Positions 53,655 through 62,820 of a stretch of 64,000 bases of DNA are shown in pieces. The stretch comes from JAAXGI01 sp965206975 (GTDB lineage: Bacteria > Gemmatimonadota > Gemmatimonadetes > Longimicrobiales > Gaopeijiaceae). The notes beneath the pieces were generated by a model, which worked only from the letters and a program-made list of their open reading frames with translations, did not search any database and had not been told where the DNA came from. Position numbers and translations under genes: made by a program. Every line of letters starts with the position of its first letter. The first letter of the stretch is position 1. The stretch is from assembly GCA_965206975.1 (NCBI GenBank), contig OZ242253.1, positions 558,001 through 622,000 on the forward strand, read 5' to 3'.

Positions 53655-54994
53655 TCTTCCACGAAACGTTGTACGAAGTGGGTGTCGATCGCGCCCCGTC
53701 GAAAGTCCGGATGGCGAATGAGTTCTCCGAGGAACCCGATTGTGGTGGAGATCCCCTCGACAACGAAGGAACGGAGCGCGTACTCCGCGCGGACGAGCGC
53801 CTCCTCGCGGGTCTCCCCGCTCACGATCAGCTTCGCGAGGAGAGAATCGTAGTAGGTTGGCACATGGTATCCGGTGTAGACGTGGGTGTCGAGCCTTATC
53901 CCGGGCCCGCCAGGAGGATGGAAGGTCGTCACCTGGCCCGGCGAGGGCTGGAATCCCCGTCTTGGGTCCTCCGCATTGACGCGAAACTCGAATGCGTGAC
54001 CGCGAAGTACCGCCGGCTCCTCCGGGAAGGAGAGGGGCTCCCCCGCGGCAACCCGGATCTGCTCCTTCACCAGATCGAATCCCGTCGTCACCTCCGTCAC
54101 AGGGTGCTCCACCTGAATTCGCGTGTTCATCTCGATAAAAAAGAACGACCCCTCCGAGTCGAGAAGGAACTCGACGGTACCCGCCCCGACGTACCCAATC
54201 GCTGCGGCGGCCCGAACCGCTACCTCCCCCATCTCTTCCCTGAGCTCCGGCGTCACCGCGGGGGAAGGAGCCTCCTCGATGAGCTTCTGGTGCTTGCGCT
54301 GGATGGAGCAATCCCTCTCCCCGAGGTGCATGATCCGGCCCTGGGCGTCGCCGAAGACCTGGATCTCCACATGCCTGGGCCGGTCGATGTAGCGCTCGAG
54401 GTAGACCGCCGGGTCACCGAAGGCGGCGGCGGCCTCGTTCTTGGCCGCCTCGAAGAGGCGGGAAAACGAGTCGGGCGCCCCAGCTACCCGCATTCCCTTC
54501 CCCCCGCCCCCCGCGGACGCCTTGATCATCACGGGGTATCCGATCGAGTCCGCGAGCCGCGCCGCGTCCTCCACCCCCACCACCTCGCCCTCGGAGCCGA
54601 GGACGACAGGCACGTTCGCCTCGATCATCGTGCGCCGGGCCACGGCCTTGTCTCCCATCGCCCGGATCTGCCCGGCGGTAGGACCGATGAAGACAAACCC
54701 CGTGCGGGCGCAGATCTCCGCAAACTCTGCGTTCTCCGCGAGGAACCCGTACCCAGGATGGATCGCCTCGGCGCCCGTGATTTCCGCCGCAGCAAGGATC
54801 TGCGGGAAGTTCAGATACGACTCCGAGGAACGTGCCGGACCGATGCAGACATCCTCATCCGCAAAGCGGACGTGAAGCGATTCCGCATCCGCCTCGGAGT
54901 AGACAGCGACCGTCGATACCCCGAGCTCCTGGCACGCGCGGATCACGCGGAGGGCAATCTCTCCCCGGTTTGCGATCAGGACTTTCTTGAACAT
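53651..54994 (-). CDS. accC: Acetyl-CoA carboxylase, biotin carboxylase subunit
   Basis: ATP-dependent carboxylation of biotin on AccB, first step of fatty-acid synthesis. Landmarks are KKVLIANRGEIALRVIRACQELG, HPGYGFLAENAEFAEIC, the ATP-grasp glycine loop IKASAGGGGKGMRV, ERYIDRPRHVEIQVFGD, the catalytic EMNTRIQVEHPVTE and GHAFEFRVNAEDP. 447 residues. It lies 25 bases downstream of accB and overlaps comB. Confidence 0.96.
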   Translation of the reverse strand: MFKKVLIANRGEIALRVIRACQELGVSTVAVYSEADAESLHVRFADEDVCIGPARSSESYLNFPQILAAAEITGAEAIHPGYGFLAENAEFAEICARTGFVFIGPTAGQIRAMGDKAVARRTMIEANVPVVLGSEGEVVGVEDAARLADSIGYPVMIKASAGGGGKGMRVAGAPDSFSRLFEAAKNEAAAAFGDPAVYLERYIDRPRHVEIQVFGDAQGRIMHLGERDCSIQRKHQKLIEEAPSPAVTPELREEMGEVAVRAAAAIGYVGAGTVEFLLDSEGSFFFIEMNTRIQVEHPVTEVTTGFDLVKEQIRVAAGEPLSFPEEPAVLRGHAFEFRVNAEDPRRGFQPSPGQVTTFHPPGGPGIRLDTHVYTGYHVPTYYDSLLAKLIVSGETREEALVRAEYALRSFVVEGISTTIGFLGELIRHPDFRRGAIDTHFVQRFVEE

Positions 54995-55019
54995 TCGAGG
55001 TTCCTGGGGGAACGGGGCG

Positions 55020-55454
55020 TTAGCGAGGCTCTAGGCGAAAGAGTACCTGCCCGAACTCCACCGGCTCCCCGTCTCCCGCGCAGACCTCCTCGACCCGCCC
55101 CCCGATCTCGGCCTCCAGCTCGTTCATGAGCTTCATCGCCTCGATGATGCAAAGGACCTCTCCGGGGGAGACCTCGCTGCCGACCCGCACGAACGGAGCC
55201 ACATCCGGGGAAGGGGCGGAGTAGAAGGTCCCGACCATCGGCGAGGTGATCTCGACCCACCCGGGATCCGAACCGGGATCCTCCCCCGCCCCGGCAGGGG
55301 AGGGGTCGGGAGACTCGACGGAGCCGCGGCTCCACATCGCGGGCGGGCTCCGGGAGACGCGCACGCGCGCGCCGTCCTGTTCGATCTCAACGTGATCGAG
55401 GCCACTCTCGTCCAAGGTGCGGATCAGCCGCTCGATGAACTCGAGTTCGATCAT
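55020..55454 (-). CDS. accB: Acetyl-CoA carboxylase biotin carboxyl carrier protein
   Basis: A 144-residue carrier: N-terminal ELEFIERLIRTLDESGLDHVEIEQDG, a Pro/Gly/Asp-rich linker, then a biotinyl domain (EITSPMVGTFYSAPSPDVAPFV) with the biotinylated lysine in IIEAMKLMNELEAE near residue 110. The ATG at 55454 overlaps the efp stop (ATGA). The aroQ-efp-accB-accC order is conserved in many phyla. Confidence 0.95.
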   Translation of the reverse strand: MIELEFIERLIRTLDESGLDHVEIEQDGARVRVSRSPPAMWSRGSVESPDPSPAGAGEDPGSDPGWVEITSPMVGTFYSAPSPDVAPFVRVGSEVSPGEVLCIIEAMKLMNELEAEIGGRVEEVCAGDGEPVEFGQVLFRLEPR

Positions 55455-56014
55455 TGCACCCTCTCGAGGTACTTGTGCTCACGCCGGTCCACCTTGACGA
55501 CGTTCCCCGTCTCGATGAAGAGCGGCACCTGGATTTCGGCTCCCGTCTCGAGGGTGGCTGGCTTGCTCCCGCCCTGCGCGGTATCCCCCCTTAGACCCGG
55601 GTCCGTTTGCGTCACGGCGAGCTCCACGAAGTCGGGGAGCTCGACGGCAATCACAGTTCCGTCGTGGACGAGCCCCTCGCACTGCATGTTCTCCTTGAGA
55701 TACTTGAGCTGATCCTCGCCGATCAGATCCCCCGAGATCGGGATCATCTCAAAGCTCTCCTGGTCCATGAAGTAGTAGAGCTGACCATCCGTGTAGCTGT
55801 AGTTGACGGGCCGGCGCAGGAGCCGGACGCTCGTGACCTTCTCGCCCGCACGGAACGTCTTCTCCACCACCTGCCCGGTCAGCACGTTCTTGAGCTTGGT
55901 CCGGACGAAGGCTCCACCCTTCCCGGGCTTCACATGCTGGAAGTACGTGATCGACCATAGCCCCGAGTCGGTCTCGAGGACCATGCCATTTCTGAAGTCC
56001 GCGGTCGATGCCAT
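55451..56014 (-). CDS. efp: Elongation factor P
   Basis: Rescues ribosomes stalled on polyproline. The KOW-like N-terminal domain carries the loop HVKPGKGGAFVRTKLKN, whose lysine (KPGKGG, near residue 32) is the usual modification site. Two OB domains follow, ending with the signature TLETGAEIQVPLFIETGNVVKVD. 187 residues. No epmA/epmB modification gene is in the window. It lies between aroQ and accB. Confidence 0.96.
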   Translation of the reverse strand: MASTADFRNGMVLETDSGLWSITYFQHVKPGKGGAFVRTKLKNVLTGQVVEKTFRAGEKVTSVRLLRRPVNYSYTDGQLYYFMDQESFEMIPISGDLIGEDQLKYLKENMQCEGLVHDGTVIAVELPDFVELAVTQTDPGLRGDTAQGGSKPATLETGAEIQVPLFIETGNVVKVDRREHKYLERVQ

Positions 56015-56067
56015 GCCGTGGATGCGTGATTGAAGGGATCTTGTGGTACGCGAAGGGAGCTGCGCTT

Positions 56068-56505
56068 CTAGTCGTCGGAGAGGCGTCGTACGAGGCCCTC
56101 GAGCCCAAGAAGATAGCTGCCGAGCCCGAAGCCCAACACCACCCCACTCGCGACCGGAGACAGGTACGACTGCCGCCGGAAGCGCTCGCGGCCCTGGGTG
56201 TTGGAGAGATGCACCTCTACGAACGGGCGCTCGACGCCGACCAAGGCGTCCCGGAGAACGACCGAGGTGTGGGTGAGACCCCCAGGGTTGATCACGAAAC
56301 CGGCGACCCGCGCGGCTGCATCGGAGATGAAGTCGATGATCTCCCCCTCATGGTTCGACTGGATCGTCTCAAGCGTCACTCCGAGCTCTCGCGCCCGGCC
56401 GGCGAGCGCCCGATCCACGTCCTCGAGCGAGTCGTGTCCGTAAACCTCCGGCTCCCGCTTTCCGAGGAGTTGAAGGTTCGGTCCGTGGATCACTCCGATT
56501 CTCAT
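56068..56505 (-). CDS. aroQ: 3-dehydroquinate dehydratase, type II
   Basis: Third step of the shikimate pathway. Type II motifs are IGVIHGPNLQLLGKREPEVYG (catalytic Tyr), ETIQSNHEGEIIDFI, VINPGGLTHTSVVLRDAL and VEVHLSNTQGRERFRRQSYLSP (catalytic His), with VASGVVLGFGLGSYLLGLEGL at the end. 145 residues. The ATG at 56505 overlaps the stop of the TPR gene. Confidence 0.96.
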   Translation of the reverse strand: MRIGVIHGPNLQLLGKREPEVYGHDSLEDVDRALAGRARELGVTLETIQSNHEGEIIDFISDAAARVAGFVINPGGLTHTSVVLRDALVGVERPFVEVHLSNTQGRERFRRQSYLSPVASGVVLGFGLGSYLLGLEGLVRRLSDD

Positions 56506-57602
56506 GACTGAAGGCCCTTGAGCCAACGGGTGAACTCGTCCATCCCCTCCTCTTCCTCCGCTTCCGTGTCCTGCTGACCGGACGGAGTTAGCGGCTCTGG
56601 TGAAGCCCCCAGGGCACCATCGCCCGTGTGCACCCGAGCGGCTCCGGCTTCGCCACCGGGGTCCTCGATGGTCGCGGGACGCGTGCCCGCACCGGGCCCG
56701 GTATCCTCGGCCGACGCGGCGCTCGGCACCCAGGCGAGGAGCTCCTCGACGTGATCGGCGATCGGGAGATCTGGCTCGGCGACCCCCGCCAGCTCACCCG
56801 CGGCCGCCGCCTCGCCTGGGACTTCGCCTGGAAGAGGCTCGACGTCAACCGGCGCCTCATCCGGCGATCCGGAACGGCCCGCGGGCGGTCCCGACGGCGG
56901 CGCGGCCTCGAGCGCATCGAGCCTCGCAGCGAGCTCGGCATTCTCGGGATCGGCCCGGACCAGCTGCTCGTAGACCTCCACGGCTCGCTCCGTCAAGCCT
57001 TGGCTCGCATAGAGATCCCCCATCGTCCGGGTGACGAACGACCCGTCACCTGGGGAGACCTCCGCCGGATCCTCATCGGCCCCAGTGGGGCGGGCCCCGC
57101 CCGTAGCATCCTCGAGCGAACGCGCCTCGCCGCCCGTCTCTCCCGTGTGCTGGGCCACCGCGGTGCCGGTCAACTCATCGAGCTCCGGCGCCAGCGCCGA
57201 GGCCACGAGGCCGGCGAACGCTTCGACGCCTCCCGGGGCAACCCTGATTGCGCTCCTCAGATCGGCAACCGCCGCCGAGTCGTCCCCCTCCCGGACCGAG
57301 GCCGCTGCACGCTCGATTCGGGCGAGCGCGTTGCCCGCATCGAGCGCGAGGACCCGCTCGGCGTGCTCACGCGCCTGCGCCACGTCTCCGCGCGCCCGGG
57401 CGATCCGGGCCGCCACGAGGTGTCCGGTTGCGAAGTCCGGGTGCCGTCCGAGCCCTTCCCGGACGATCTGCTCGGCCTTCTCCACCTCCCCGCTCCGGAG
57501 GTAGGCATCCGCGAGCGGCGCGAAAGCGCGGCCCTCGGGATCGCGCTCGGACCAGAAGCTCTCGGACAGGCTCCGGATTTCTTCCTGCAGTGATTCTGGC
57601 AA
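56502..57602 (-). CDS. Tetratricopeptide-repeat protein, function unknown
   Basis: A 366-residue soluble protein. Three or four TPR-like helices pairs span residues 20-135 (FAPLADAYLRSGEVEKAEQI ... ALARIERAAASVREG), and another pair lies near 190-225 (MGDLYASQGLTERAVEVYEQLV). The rest, about 230-350, is a Pro/Ala/Glu/Gly-rich disordered segment, ending with the compact motif MDEFTRWLKGLQS. No signal peptide is present. The TTG at 57602 is used because GGGGAGGG lies seven to eight bases upstream. It heads the TPR-aroQ-efp-accB-accC-comB operon. The C-terminal motif may dock a partner; that is inference. Confidence 0.75.
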   Translation of the reverse strand: MPESLQEEIRSLSESFWSERDPEGRAFAPLADAYLRSGEVEKAEQIVREGLGRHPDFATGHLVAARIARARGDVAQAREHAERVLALDAGNALARIERAAASVREGDDSAAVADLRSAIRVAPGGVEAFAGLVASALAPELDELTGTAVAQHTGETGGEARSLEDATGGARPTGADEDPAEVSPGDGSFVTRTMGDLYASQGLTERAVEVYEQLVRADPENAELAARLDALEAAPPSGPPAGRSGSPDEAPVDVEPLPGEVPGEAAAAGELAGVAEPDLPIADHVEELLAWVPSAASAEDTGPGAGTRPATIEDPGGEAGAARVHTGDGALGASPEPLTPSGQQDTEAEEEEGMDEFTRWLKGLQS

Positions 57603-57736
57603 GCGGGGCCCTCCCCAGCCGGAGGCAACAGGAGGCAGACGGGCAGCTCAGGCGAGAGAAGTGGAAGAATATCGGAGAGTCGCGAGGGAGTGTCAAACAA
57701 GGGGGGCCGGGCCCGGGTGGATGGTCCAGGAAATAG

Positions 57737-57764
57737 TTGAAGCGCCCCGGCACTCGGGTTAGCT
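57737..57764 (+). promoter_or_regulatory. Candidate promoter of the PpiD-like gene
   Basis: TTGAAG (57737-57742), a 16-base spacer and TTAGCT (57759-57764) precede the gene by about 120 bases. The same TTAGCTTC -10 region occurs before ftcD. Confidence 0.35.
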
Positions 57765-57882
57765 TCCCGCTTCCGCTCCCCCTCGGAGTTCAGCGAGGCC
57801 CGGGCGGCTTTTCGTGACTGTAGAAGGTCGGGAATCACCCGACCGCTTTCGGCAGGGCACCTATCCTAAAGGAGCACGCCGT

Positions 57883-59739
57883 ATGTTGATGCGGCAGATG
57901 CGGCAGAATACGAAGATCATCATGCTCGTGACGGCGCTCGCCTTTGTGGCGCTCATGGTCTTTCAGTGGGGGATGGACGTGACGGGCCGCACGGCCTCCG
58001 GAACGCTCGGACGCGTCGGCGGTCGGACCGTCACCGTTCTCGAGTGGCAAAACGCCTACCGCACCCTCTACGACCAGCGCTCGCAGTTGCAGGAACAGCC
58101 GATCACGACTCAGCAGAACCGGGAGATCGAGGACGACGCGTGGGCGCAGGTGGTCGACCAGATCCTGATCCAGCGCGAGTTGTCTCGGCGGGGAATCCGG
58201 GTAAGCGACGACGAAGTCCGGCAAGCCGCCCGGCTCTCTCCTCCGCCCGAGTTCCAACTCGATCCCGCATTCCACAACGAACAGGGCCAGTTCGACCTCG
58301 TCCTGTATCAAAGATTCCTGGACCAGGCCGGCCAGGACCCGATCTTCCTCCAGCAGCTGGAGCTCTACTACCGGAGTCTCCTCCCCCAAAACAAGCTGAT
58401 CCGGCAGGTCACGTCGAGCATCTTTGTGCCGGACAGCGAGCTTTGGGAGCGGTGGCGGGCCCAGACCGAGGAGGCGAGCGCCTCCTTCCTCTCGATCACG
58501 CCCGACGATCGGGTCGATGACGCTTCCGTGACCGTCTCGGATGAGGAGGTCGAGCGCTACTACGGCGAGAACCCGGAGGAATTCGAGGTACCGGGTCGTG
58601 CCCAAGTGCTCTATGCGTACTTCGAGAAGGCACCCTCGGCTGCCGACACGGCAGCTGCCTTCGAGCGCGCCCGGGAGATCCGGGGGGAGATCCTCGACGG
58701 GGCCGACTTCGGCGAGGTTGCGCTTCGCGAGAGCACTGATCCGGGCTCGCGCGACGCGGGCGGATCGCTCGGCGTCTTCGGGAGGGGGATGATGATGCCA
58801 CCCTTCGACTCCGCGGCCTTCGCCCTCCCGGTCGGCGAGTTGGGCGAACCGGTCCGCACGGCGTTCGGCATCCACCTGATCGAGGTCCTGTCTCGCGACG
58901 AGGAGGCGGAGGAGGTCGAGGCACGCCATATCCTCCTCCCGATCGAATTGACGGATGAGGCGGAAGTCCGACTCCTGACCCGGGCCGACTCTCTCGAGAC
59001 GGTTGCCGAGAATCAACCGCTCATGGAGGCGGCGGCGGCGTTTGGTCTCACGGTGCTGGAAGGAGAGATCGAGGAGGAGTTTGCCGTCCTTCCGGGTGTG
59101 GGCAACGCCTCGGAGGCCGTGGACTGGGTCTTTGTCGAAGACGATGACGCGGGGGTGGTGAGTCCCGTCTTCGAGACGGAGACGGCCTTCTACGTGATCG
59201 AGCTCGTCGACGAGTCGCCGGCGGGCACGCTCACCTTGGAGCAAGTCACCGAAGAGATCCGGGAGAACCTGCGGAGGGAGAAGAAGATCCAGTTGACGCT
59301 CGACGAGGCGCGCACCTGGCGGGAGGAGCTCGTGAGCGGTTCCGGCACACTAGACAGCCTCGCGGAGCGGGTCGGCCTCGAAGTCCAGACGGCCGGACCC
59401 TTCACGCGGGAGGAGTTCGTTCCCGGTCTCGGTCAGTCCAGCCCCGCGGTCGGGGCCGTCTTCGGAACGCCGGTGGGCGAGGTGGCGGGCCCCGTGGCCG
59501 CGCTCGGCCGCGTCCTGCTCCTGAGGATCGAGGACAAGACCGAGGCAGACGAAACCGCCTGGGAAGAGCAGAAAGAGGCGCAGCGCGCGCAGGTCACGGC
59601 GGTCATACAGCAGGCACGCCTCGACGAGTGGCTCGAAGGGCTCCGCGCTTCGACGCGGATCGTCGACAACCGCGACGCGTACTTCGAGGCGGCGGAGGAA
59701 CAGGCCGAGCAGGGGATCCAGCCGCCGATGTTCTTCTAG
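57883..59739 (+). CDS. PpiD/SurA-like membrane-anchored peptidyl-prolyl isomerase
   Basis: A 618-residue periplasmic chaperone. A short cytoplasmic N-terminus and one membrane anchor (KIIMLVTALAFVALMVFQWG) are followed by a SurA_N-type chaperone region (GGRTVTVLEWQNAYRTLYDQ ... IQRELSRRGIRVSDDEVRQAA). A parvulin domain lies around 255-345 (GADFGEVALRESTDPGSRDAGGSLGVFGRG, PVRTAFGIHLIEVL), then a degenerate second parvulin-like part. The ATG at 57883 has AAAGGAG correctly spaced before it. It is monocistronic and convergent with tatA. Confidence 0.9.
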   Translation: MLMRQMRQNTKIIMLVTALAFVALMVFQWGMDVTGRTASGTLGRVGGRTVTVLEWQNAYRTLYDQRSQLQEQPITTQQNREIEDDAWAQVVDQILIQRELSRRGIRVSDDEVRQAARLSPPPEFQLDPAFHNEQGQFDLVLYQRFLDQAGQDPIFLQQLELYYRSLLPQNKLIRQVTSSIFVPDSELWERWRAQTEEASASFLSITPDDRVDDASVTVSDEEVERYYGENPEEFEVPGRAQVLYAYFEKAPSAADTAAAFERAREIRGEILDGADFGEVALRESTDPGSRDAGGSLGVFGRGMMMPPFDSAAFALPVGELGEPVRTAFGIHLIEVLSRDEEAEEVEARHILLPIELTDEAEVRLLTRADSLETVAENQPLMEAAAAFGLTVLEGEIEEEFAVLPGVGNASEAVDWVFVEDDDAGVVSPVFETETAFYVIELVDESPAGTLTLEQVTEEIRENLRREKKIQLTLDEARTWREELVSGSGTLDSLAERVGLEVQTAGPFTREEFVPGLGQSSPAVGAVFGTPVGEVAGPVAALGRVLLLRIEDKTEADETAWEEQKEAQRAQVTAVIQQARLDEWLEGLRASTRIVDNRDAYFEAAEEQAEQGIQPPMFF

Positions 59740-59747
59740 AGCTCACG

Positions 59748-59767
59748 GAGCCGGCCGCGGCCGGCTC
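59748..59767. terminator. Perfect 20-base palindrome between convergent genes
   Basis: GAGCCGGCCGCGGCCGGCTC is a perfect palindrome eight bases after the PpiD-like stop and 45 bases beyond the tatA stop. It is suited to act as a bidirectional terminator, though no U-tract is present on either side. Confidence 0.5.
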
Positions 59768-59811
59768 GCCCCAAGTCCGACGCGTCGGGAGAGGTCGGCC
59801 CTCCTCCCTCC

Positions 59812-60081
59812 TCACTGGCTCGTCGTAAGGCGCCTCGGCTCTCCATCCGAACCCTCGCCCTCCTCCTCCTGCTTCGGTTGCTCCGGAGCCGGAGCCCTCG
59901 CGACACGCGGGGGATCGGCCGGGACCTTTAGTTCCCCCTCGATCTCGCGGATCGAACTCTTGAATTCCCGAATACCCTTCCCGAGTGAGGAGCCGATCTC
60001 AGGAAGCCTCTTCGCTCCGAAGAGGAGAAGCACTACCAGGAAGATCAGCATGATCTCCCACATCCCTAGGCCACCGAACAT
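59812..60081 (-). CDS. tatA: Sec-independent translocase subunit TatA
   Basis: An 89-residue Tat pore component: the N-terminal helix GLGMWEIMLIFLVVLLLFGAK, then the hinge and amphipathic helix RLPEIGSSLGKGIREFKSSIRE, then a charged disordered tail. The FGAKRLPE-G-S-G-G--EFK pattern is that of TatA rather than TatB. A GGGAGGG ribosome site precedes the ATG. tatC is not in the window. Confidence 0.93.
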   Translation of the reverse strand: MFGGLGMWEIMLIFLVVLLLFGAKRLPEIGSSLGKGIREFKSSIREIEGELKVPADPPRVARAPAPEQPKQEEEGEGSDGEPRRLTTSQ

Positions 60082-60140
60082 TCGATTATCCCTCCCTGGG
60101 CGAATGAAGCTTCACCCTTGGCATCAGCACCATCATCATA

Positions 60141-60428
60141 TCACATCCACGTGCGGGCCACGAGGGCGACCGCACCGATCCCCGCCAGCGTAAGTGCGTT
60201 CAAACTCAGCACGATCGGGCCGAGCGAAATGCCCACGGCGACCAGATCCAGGTGCACGGGACCGATGGAGGCCGCGACCGACGTCACCAAGAAGTCCCGG
60301 GCCGCGCTTTCCGGGAGGAACGCCTCAGACAACTCGGTCATCAGACCGCCGAACAAGAAGCCCAGAACGATCGTCCAGACCAAGCGCTGCACCGACCTCG
60401 GCCGGCTGCCCTCGAGGAGCGCGCTCAC
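60141..60428 (-). CDS. DUF4321-family membrane protein
   Basis: A 95-residue membrane protein with two or three hydrophobic segments (LVWTIVLGFLFGGLMTELSE; HLDLVAVGISLGPIVLSLNA; LTLAGIGAVALVART). The pattern GGLMTELSEAFLPESAARDFLVTSV ... GP--LDL-----LG matches DUF4321, a family of unknown function found in several diderm phyla and Firmicutes. GTG start at 60428. It lies between the prenyl synthase and tatA on the same strand. Confidence 0.8.
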   Translation of the reverse strand: MSALLEGSRPRSVQRLVWTIVLGFLFGGLMTELSEAFLPESAARDFLVTSVAASIGPVHLDLVAVGISLGPIVLSLNALTLAGIGAVALVARTWM

Positions 60429-60534
60429 GCGTTACTCGTCCTTCGTGCCCGGATCCGGGCACTCCGCGCACTTCCCAACATAGTCAGAGCTCCTGGCAGG
60501 GACGATCCCCTCCGGGCAGCCGGAAACGCGCGCG

Positions 60535-61542
60535 TCATCGCGTCCGCTCGACCGCGTAGCGGACCGCACCCCGCAGGGACTCGATTGCCTCGCCATCTTC
60601 GGGGATCCGCTCGAGGGCGGCGTCCGCGCGGGCCGCGTACTCCTCCGCACGCGACCTAGCGTACCCGAGCCCGCCAAGGCTTCGGACCAGACTCACGACG
60701 GCCTCGATTTCCTCGTCCGAGGGATCCAGCCTAGTAAAGAAGTCCCGGACCGCTTCACGCTCAGTCGGATTCGCGCGCCGCATCGCCTCGATGAGCGGGA
60801 GGGTGACCTTCCGCTCCCGCAGGTCGTGGCCCACCGGCTTCCCGGTGCGTTCCTCGCTCCCCTCATAGTCTAGCAGGTCATCGGCAATCTGAAAGGCCAT
60901 GCCGAGCGCGTGGCCGAAGGTGCGGAATTCCTCTCGGTGCTCCTCAATGCCGACAAGCGCCCCCATATCGCACGCCGCCGACATGAGAGAGGCCGTCTTG
61001 CACGCTATGAGGCGGTGGTAGTCCTCTTCGCTGAAATCGAGGGCGTCGTACGAGACGAGCTGCCGAAGCTCCCCGACGCTCATCTCGTTCGACGCCCTGG
61101 CAATTGCACGTACGGCCTCCAGCCGCGCGATCCGTGAGAGCTCCATCACGGAACGGGAATAGAGGAAGTCGCCGGTGATGATCGCGACCTGGTGGTTCCA
61201 GAGGTGGTTGACCGTTGGAAGACCTCGCCGGAGGACTGAGTGATCGACCGCGTCGTCGTGGACGAGCGTCGCAAGGTGCACCAGCTCGATGACCGCTGCG
61301 AGTGGGAGGGCATCGGGATGCGGGCGCTCCCCCACTTCGCTCACGAGGAGGAGGAGAGTCGGACGAAAGAGTTTCCCACGCACGGTCAGCAGATGGTCGT
61401 TCACCTCCTCGTGCAAATCGAAGTCAGAGTAGATGATGCGCCGGATCTCGCCTGCGACCCGGTCGAGTCCTTCCCGTACGGGCTCCTGAAGCACCGAGAG
61501 CGATGGAGCCGCGGGAAGGGGGGTGAGTCGGGGCCGGGACAT
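60535..61542 (-). CDS. Polyprenyl diphosphate synthase
   Basis: A trans-isoprenyl diphosphate synthase making the C30-C50 side chain of quinones or related lipids. The first Asp-rich motif is ATLVHDDAVDHSVLRRG near residue 95 and the second FQIADDLLDYEGSEERTGKP near 215, with GKLFRPTLLLLVSE near 55 and TGDFLYSRSVMELSRI near 120. The first motif has the DDxxD spacing. 335 residues. The chain length cannot be judged reliably. ATG at 61542. Confidence 0.92.
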   Translation of the reverse strand: MSRPRLTPLPAAPSLSVLQEPVREGLDRVAGEIRRIIYSDFDLHEEVNDHLLTVRGKLFRPTLLLLVSEVGERPHPDALPLAAVIELVHLATLVHDDAVDHSVLRRGLPTVNHLWNHQVAIITGDFLYSRSVMELSRIARLEAVRAIARASNEMSVGELRQLVSYDALDFSEEDYHRLIACKTASLMSAACDMGALVGIEEHREEFRTFGHALGMAFQIADDLLDYEGSEERTGKPVGHDLRERKVTLPLIEAMRRANPTEREAVRDFFTRLDPSDEEIEAVVSLVRSLGGLGYARSRAEEYAARADAALERIPEDGEAIESLRGAVRYAVERTR

Positions 61543-61770
61543 GTGGGTCGGGGGCGTAGCTCTGGCTCTAGATCACTTCGGCGGCGTCGGCCGCTCGGCT
61601 ACATCCAGCAGAGGTGCACTCCGGCAACCCACTCGCCCGAGGAGCCGCGGGCCGGACGGAGCTGCCAACTTCCACCCTCGACCTCGCGACACCCTGCACA
61701 CGCGAAGGGACAGAGAGGACCCCCGCCCGACTCGTGGCAGCATCTTCCCCCGCCGATCGCGCTTCAACGC

Positions 61771-62820
61771 TCAACACTCCTCGACCCATCGCCCGAGTTC
61801 GGCGAGATCGGACGCTAGACGCTCAGCCGCCTCGCAGGTCTCTCGAGGCAACTGGCCCTCCGGACGCCCGAGGGCGGAGGCCAGCGCCTCGGCCTCGCCG
61901 GAGAGCTGTCCGAGCACGTGGCGGACCAGACGGGGGATCAGAACCCGAGAGGGATCTGGGCGCACGAGGGAGAACCGGTCCGCGCCGGCATCGAAGACCA
62001 ACCCTCCGGGTAACATCCCCACGACCTCCGTGCCAACAACGCTCCCTCCCGCGGAACGGACGCGACTCTCGATCTCTCGAAACACGGAAAACGGCCTCCG
62101 GTTCCACGCATCCTCGAGATTCATCGAGAGCTGAAGCTGTCCCCTCGAGGGCAGGAGGAGAGCCAGGGCGCGGAGTCCCTGAAACCCGCCGCCCGTCTCT
62201 CTCAGCTCACCGGCAATCCGGCGGACCTCCTCCATCGGAACGCCATCGACCACAACGTTCCACGCGAGGAGAAGCGAGCGAGCGCCGACACAGGTGACGC
62301 CTGCCGTGGGATGGGCGCCCGGCTCGGCCCAGCCCTCCGGGAGGATGTCCGGGTACCGGTCCTCGGGAAACCCCCGAACGAGAGCTTCGAACCCACCTCG
62401 CCTGAGCTCCGAGAGGCTTCGCCCCCTAGGCTCCGCGGCTTCGGCGTAGAAGTAGACGGGTACGCCTACCTCGCGTCCGATGCGTGCCCCCACCCTGCGC
62501 GCCGAAGCGCGTGCGTCCTCGATGGTCAGGCCGAGAAGGGGCACGAAGGGAAGGACATCAAGGGCGCCGACCCTGGGGTGGACGCCCTTATGACCCCGGA
62601 GATCGATCGCTTCCGTCGCGATCTGTGCGGTCGCCACGGCCGCGTCCTCCACCGCGTCCGGAGTCCCGACGTACGTGACGACCGCCCGGTTGTGGTCCGC
62701 GTCCGCCGATGCATCCAAGACTTCCGCGCCCACGTCCGAGACGGCGTGGACCACGCGATCAAGGAGCTCCGGGTCCCCTCCCGCGCTGAGGTTCGGCACC
62801 GCCTCCAGAACGGGTACCAT
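61771..62820 (-). CDS. ftcD: Glutamate formimidoyltransferase
   Basis: Transfers the formimino group of formiminoglutamate to tetrahydrofolate in histidine breakdown. The family N-terminus LEAVPNLSAGGDPELLDRVVH, the catalytic-histidine region DADHNRAVVTYVGTPDAVEDA, GHKGVHPRVGALDVLPFVPL and LRRGGFEALVRG are all present. Residues 170-300 carry the second transferase subdomain (LLLAWNVVVDG ... LQLSMNLEDAWNRRPFSVF). At 349 residues it lacks a full cyclodeaminase domain. No hut genes are adjacent. No ribosome site precedes the ATG; a candidate promoter suggests a leaderless transcript. Confidence 0.92.
   Translation of the reverse strand: MVPVLEAVPNLSAGGDPELLDRVVHAVSDVGAEVLDASADADHNRAVVTYVGTPDAVEDAAVATAQIATEAIDLRGHKGVHPRVGALDVLPFVPLLGLTIEDARASARRVGARIGREVGVPVYFYAEAAEPRGRSLSELRRGGFEALVRGFPEDRYPDILPEGWAEPGAHPTAGVTCVGARSLLLAWNVVVDGVPMEEVRRIAGELRETGGGFQGLRALALLLPSRGQLQLSMNLEDAWNRRPFSVFREIESRVRSAGGSVVGTEVVGMLPGGLVFDAGADRFSLVRPDPSRVLIPRLVRHVLGQLSGEAEALASALGRPEGQLPRETCEAAERLASDLAELGRWVEEC

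Noticed and set aside
60432..60534. Short frame ending SSDYVGKCAECPDPGTKDE between the prenyl synthase and DUF4321 genes
   Set aside because: It has a CxxC but no start codon after the upstream stop region and no second cysteine pair in a ribbon spacing; too weak to call.
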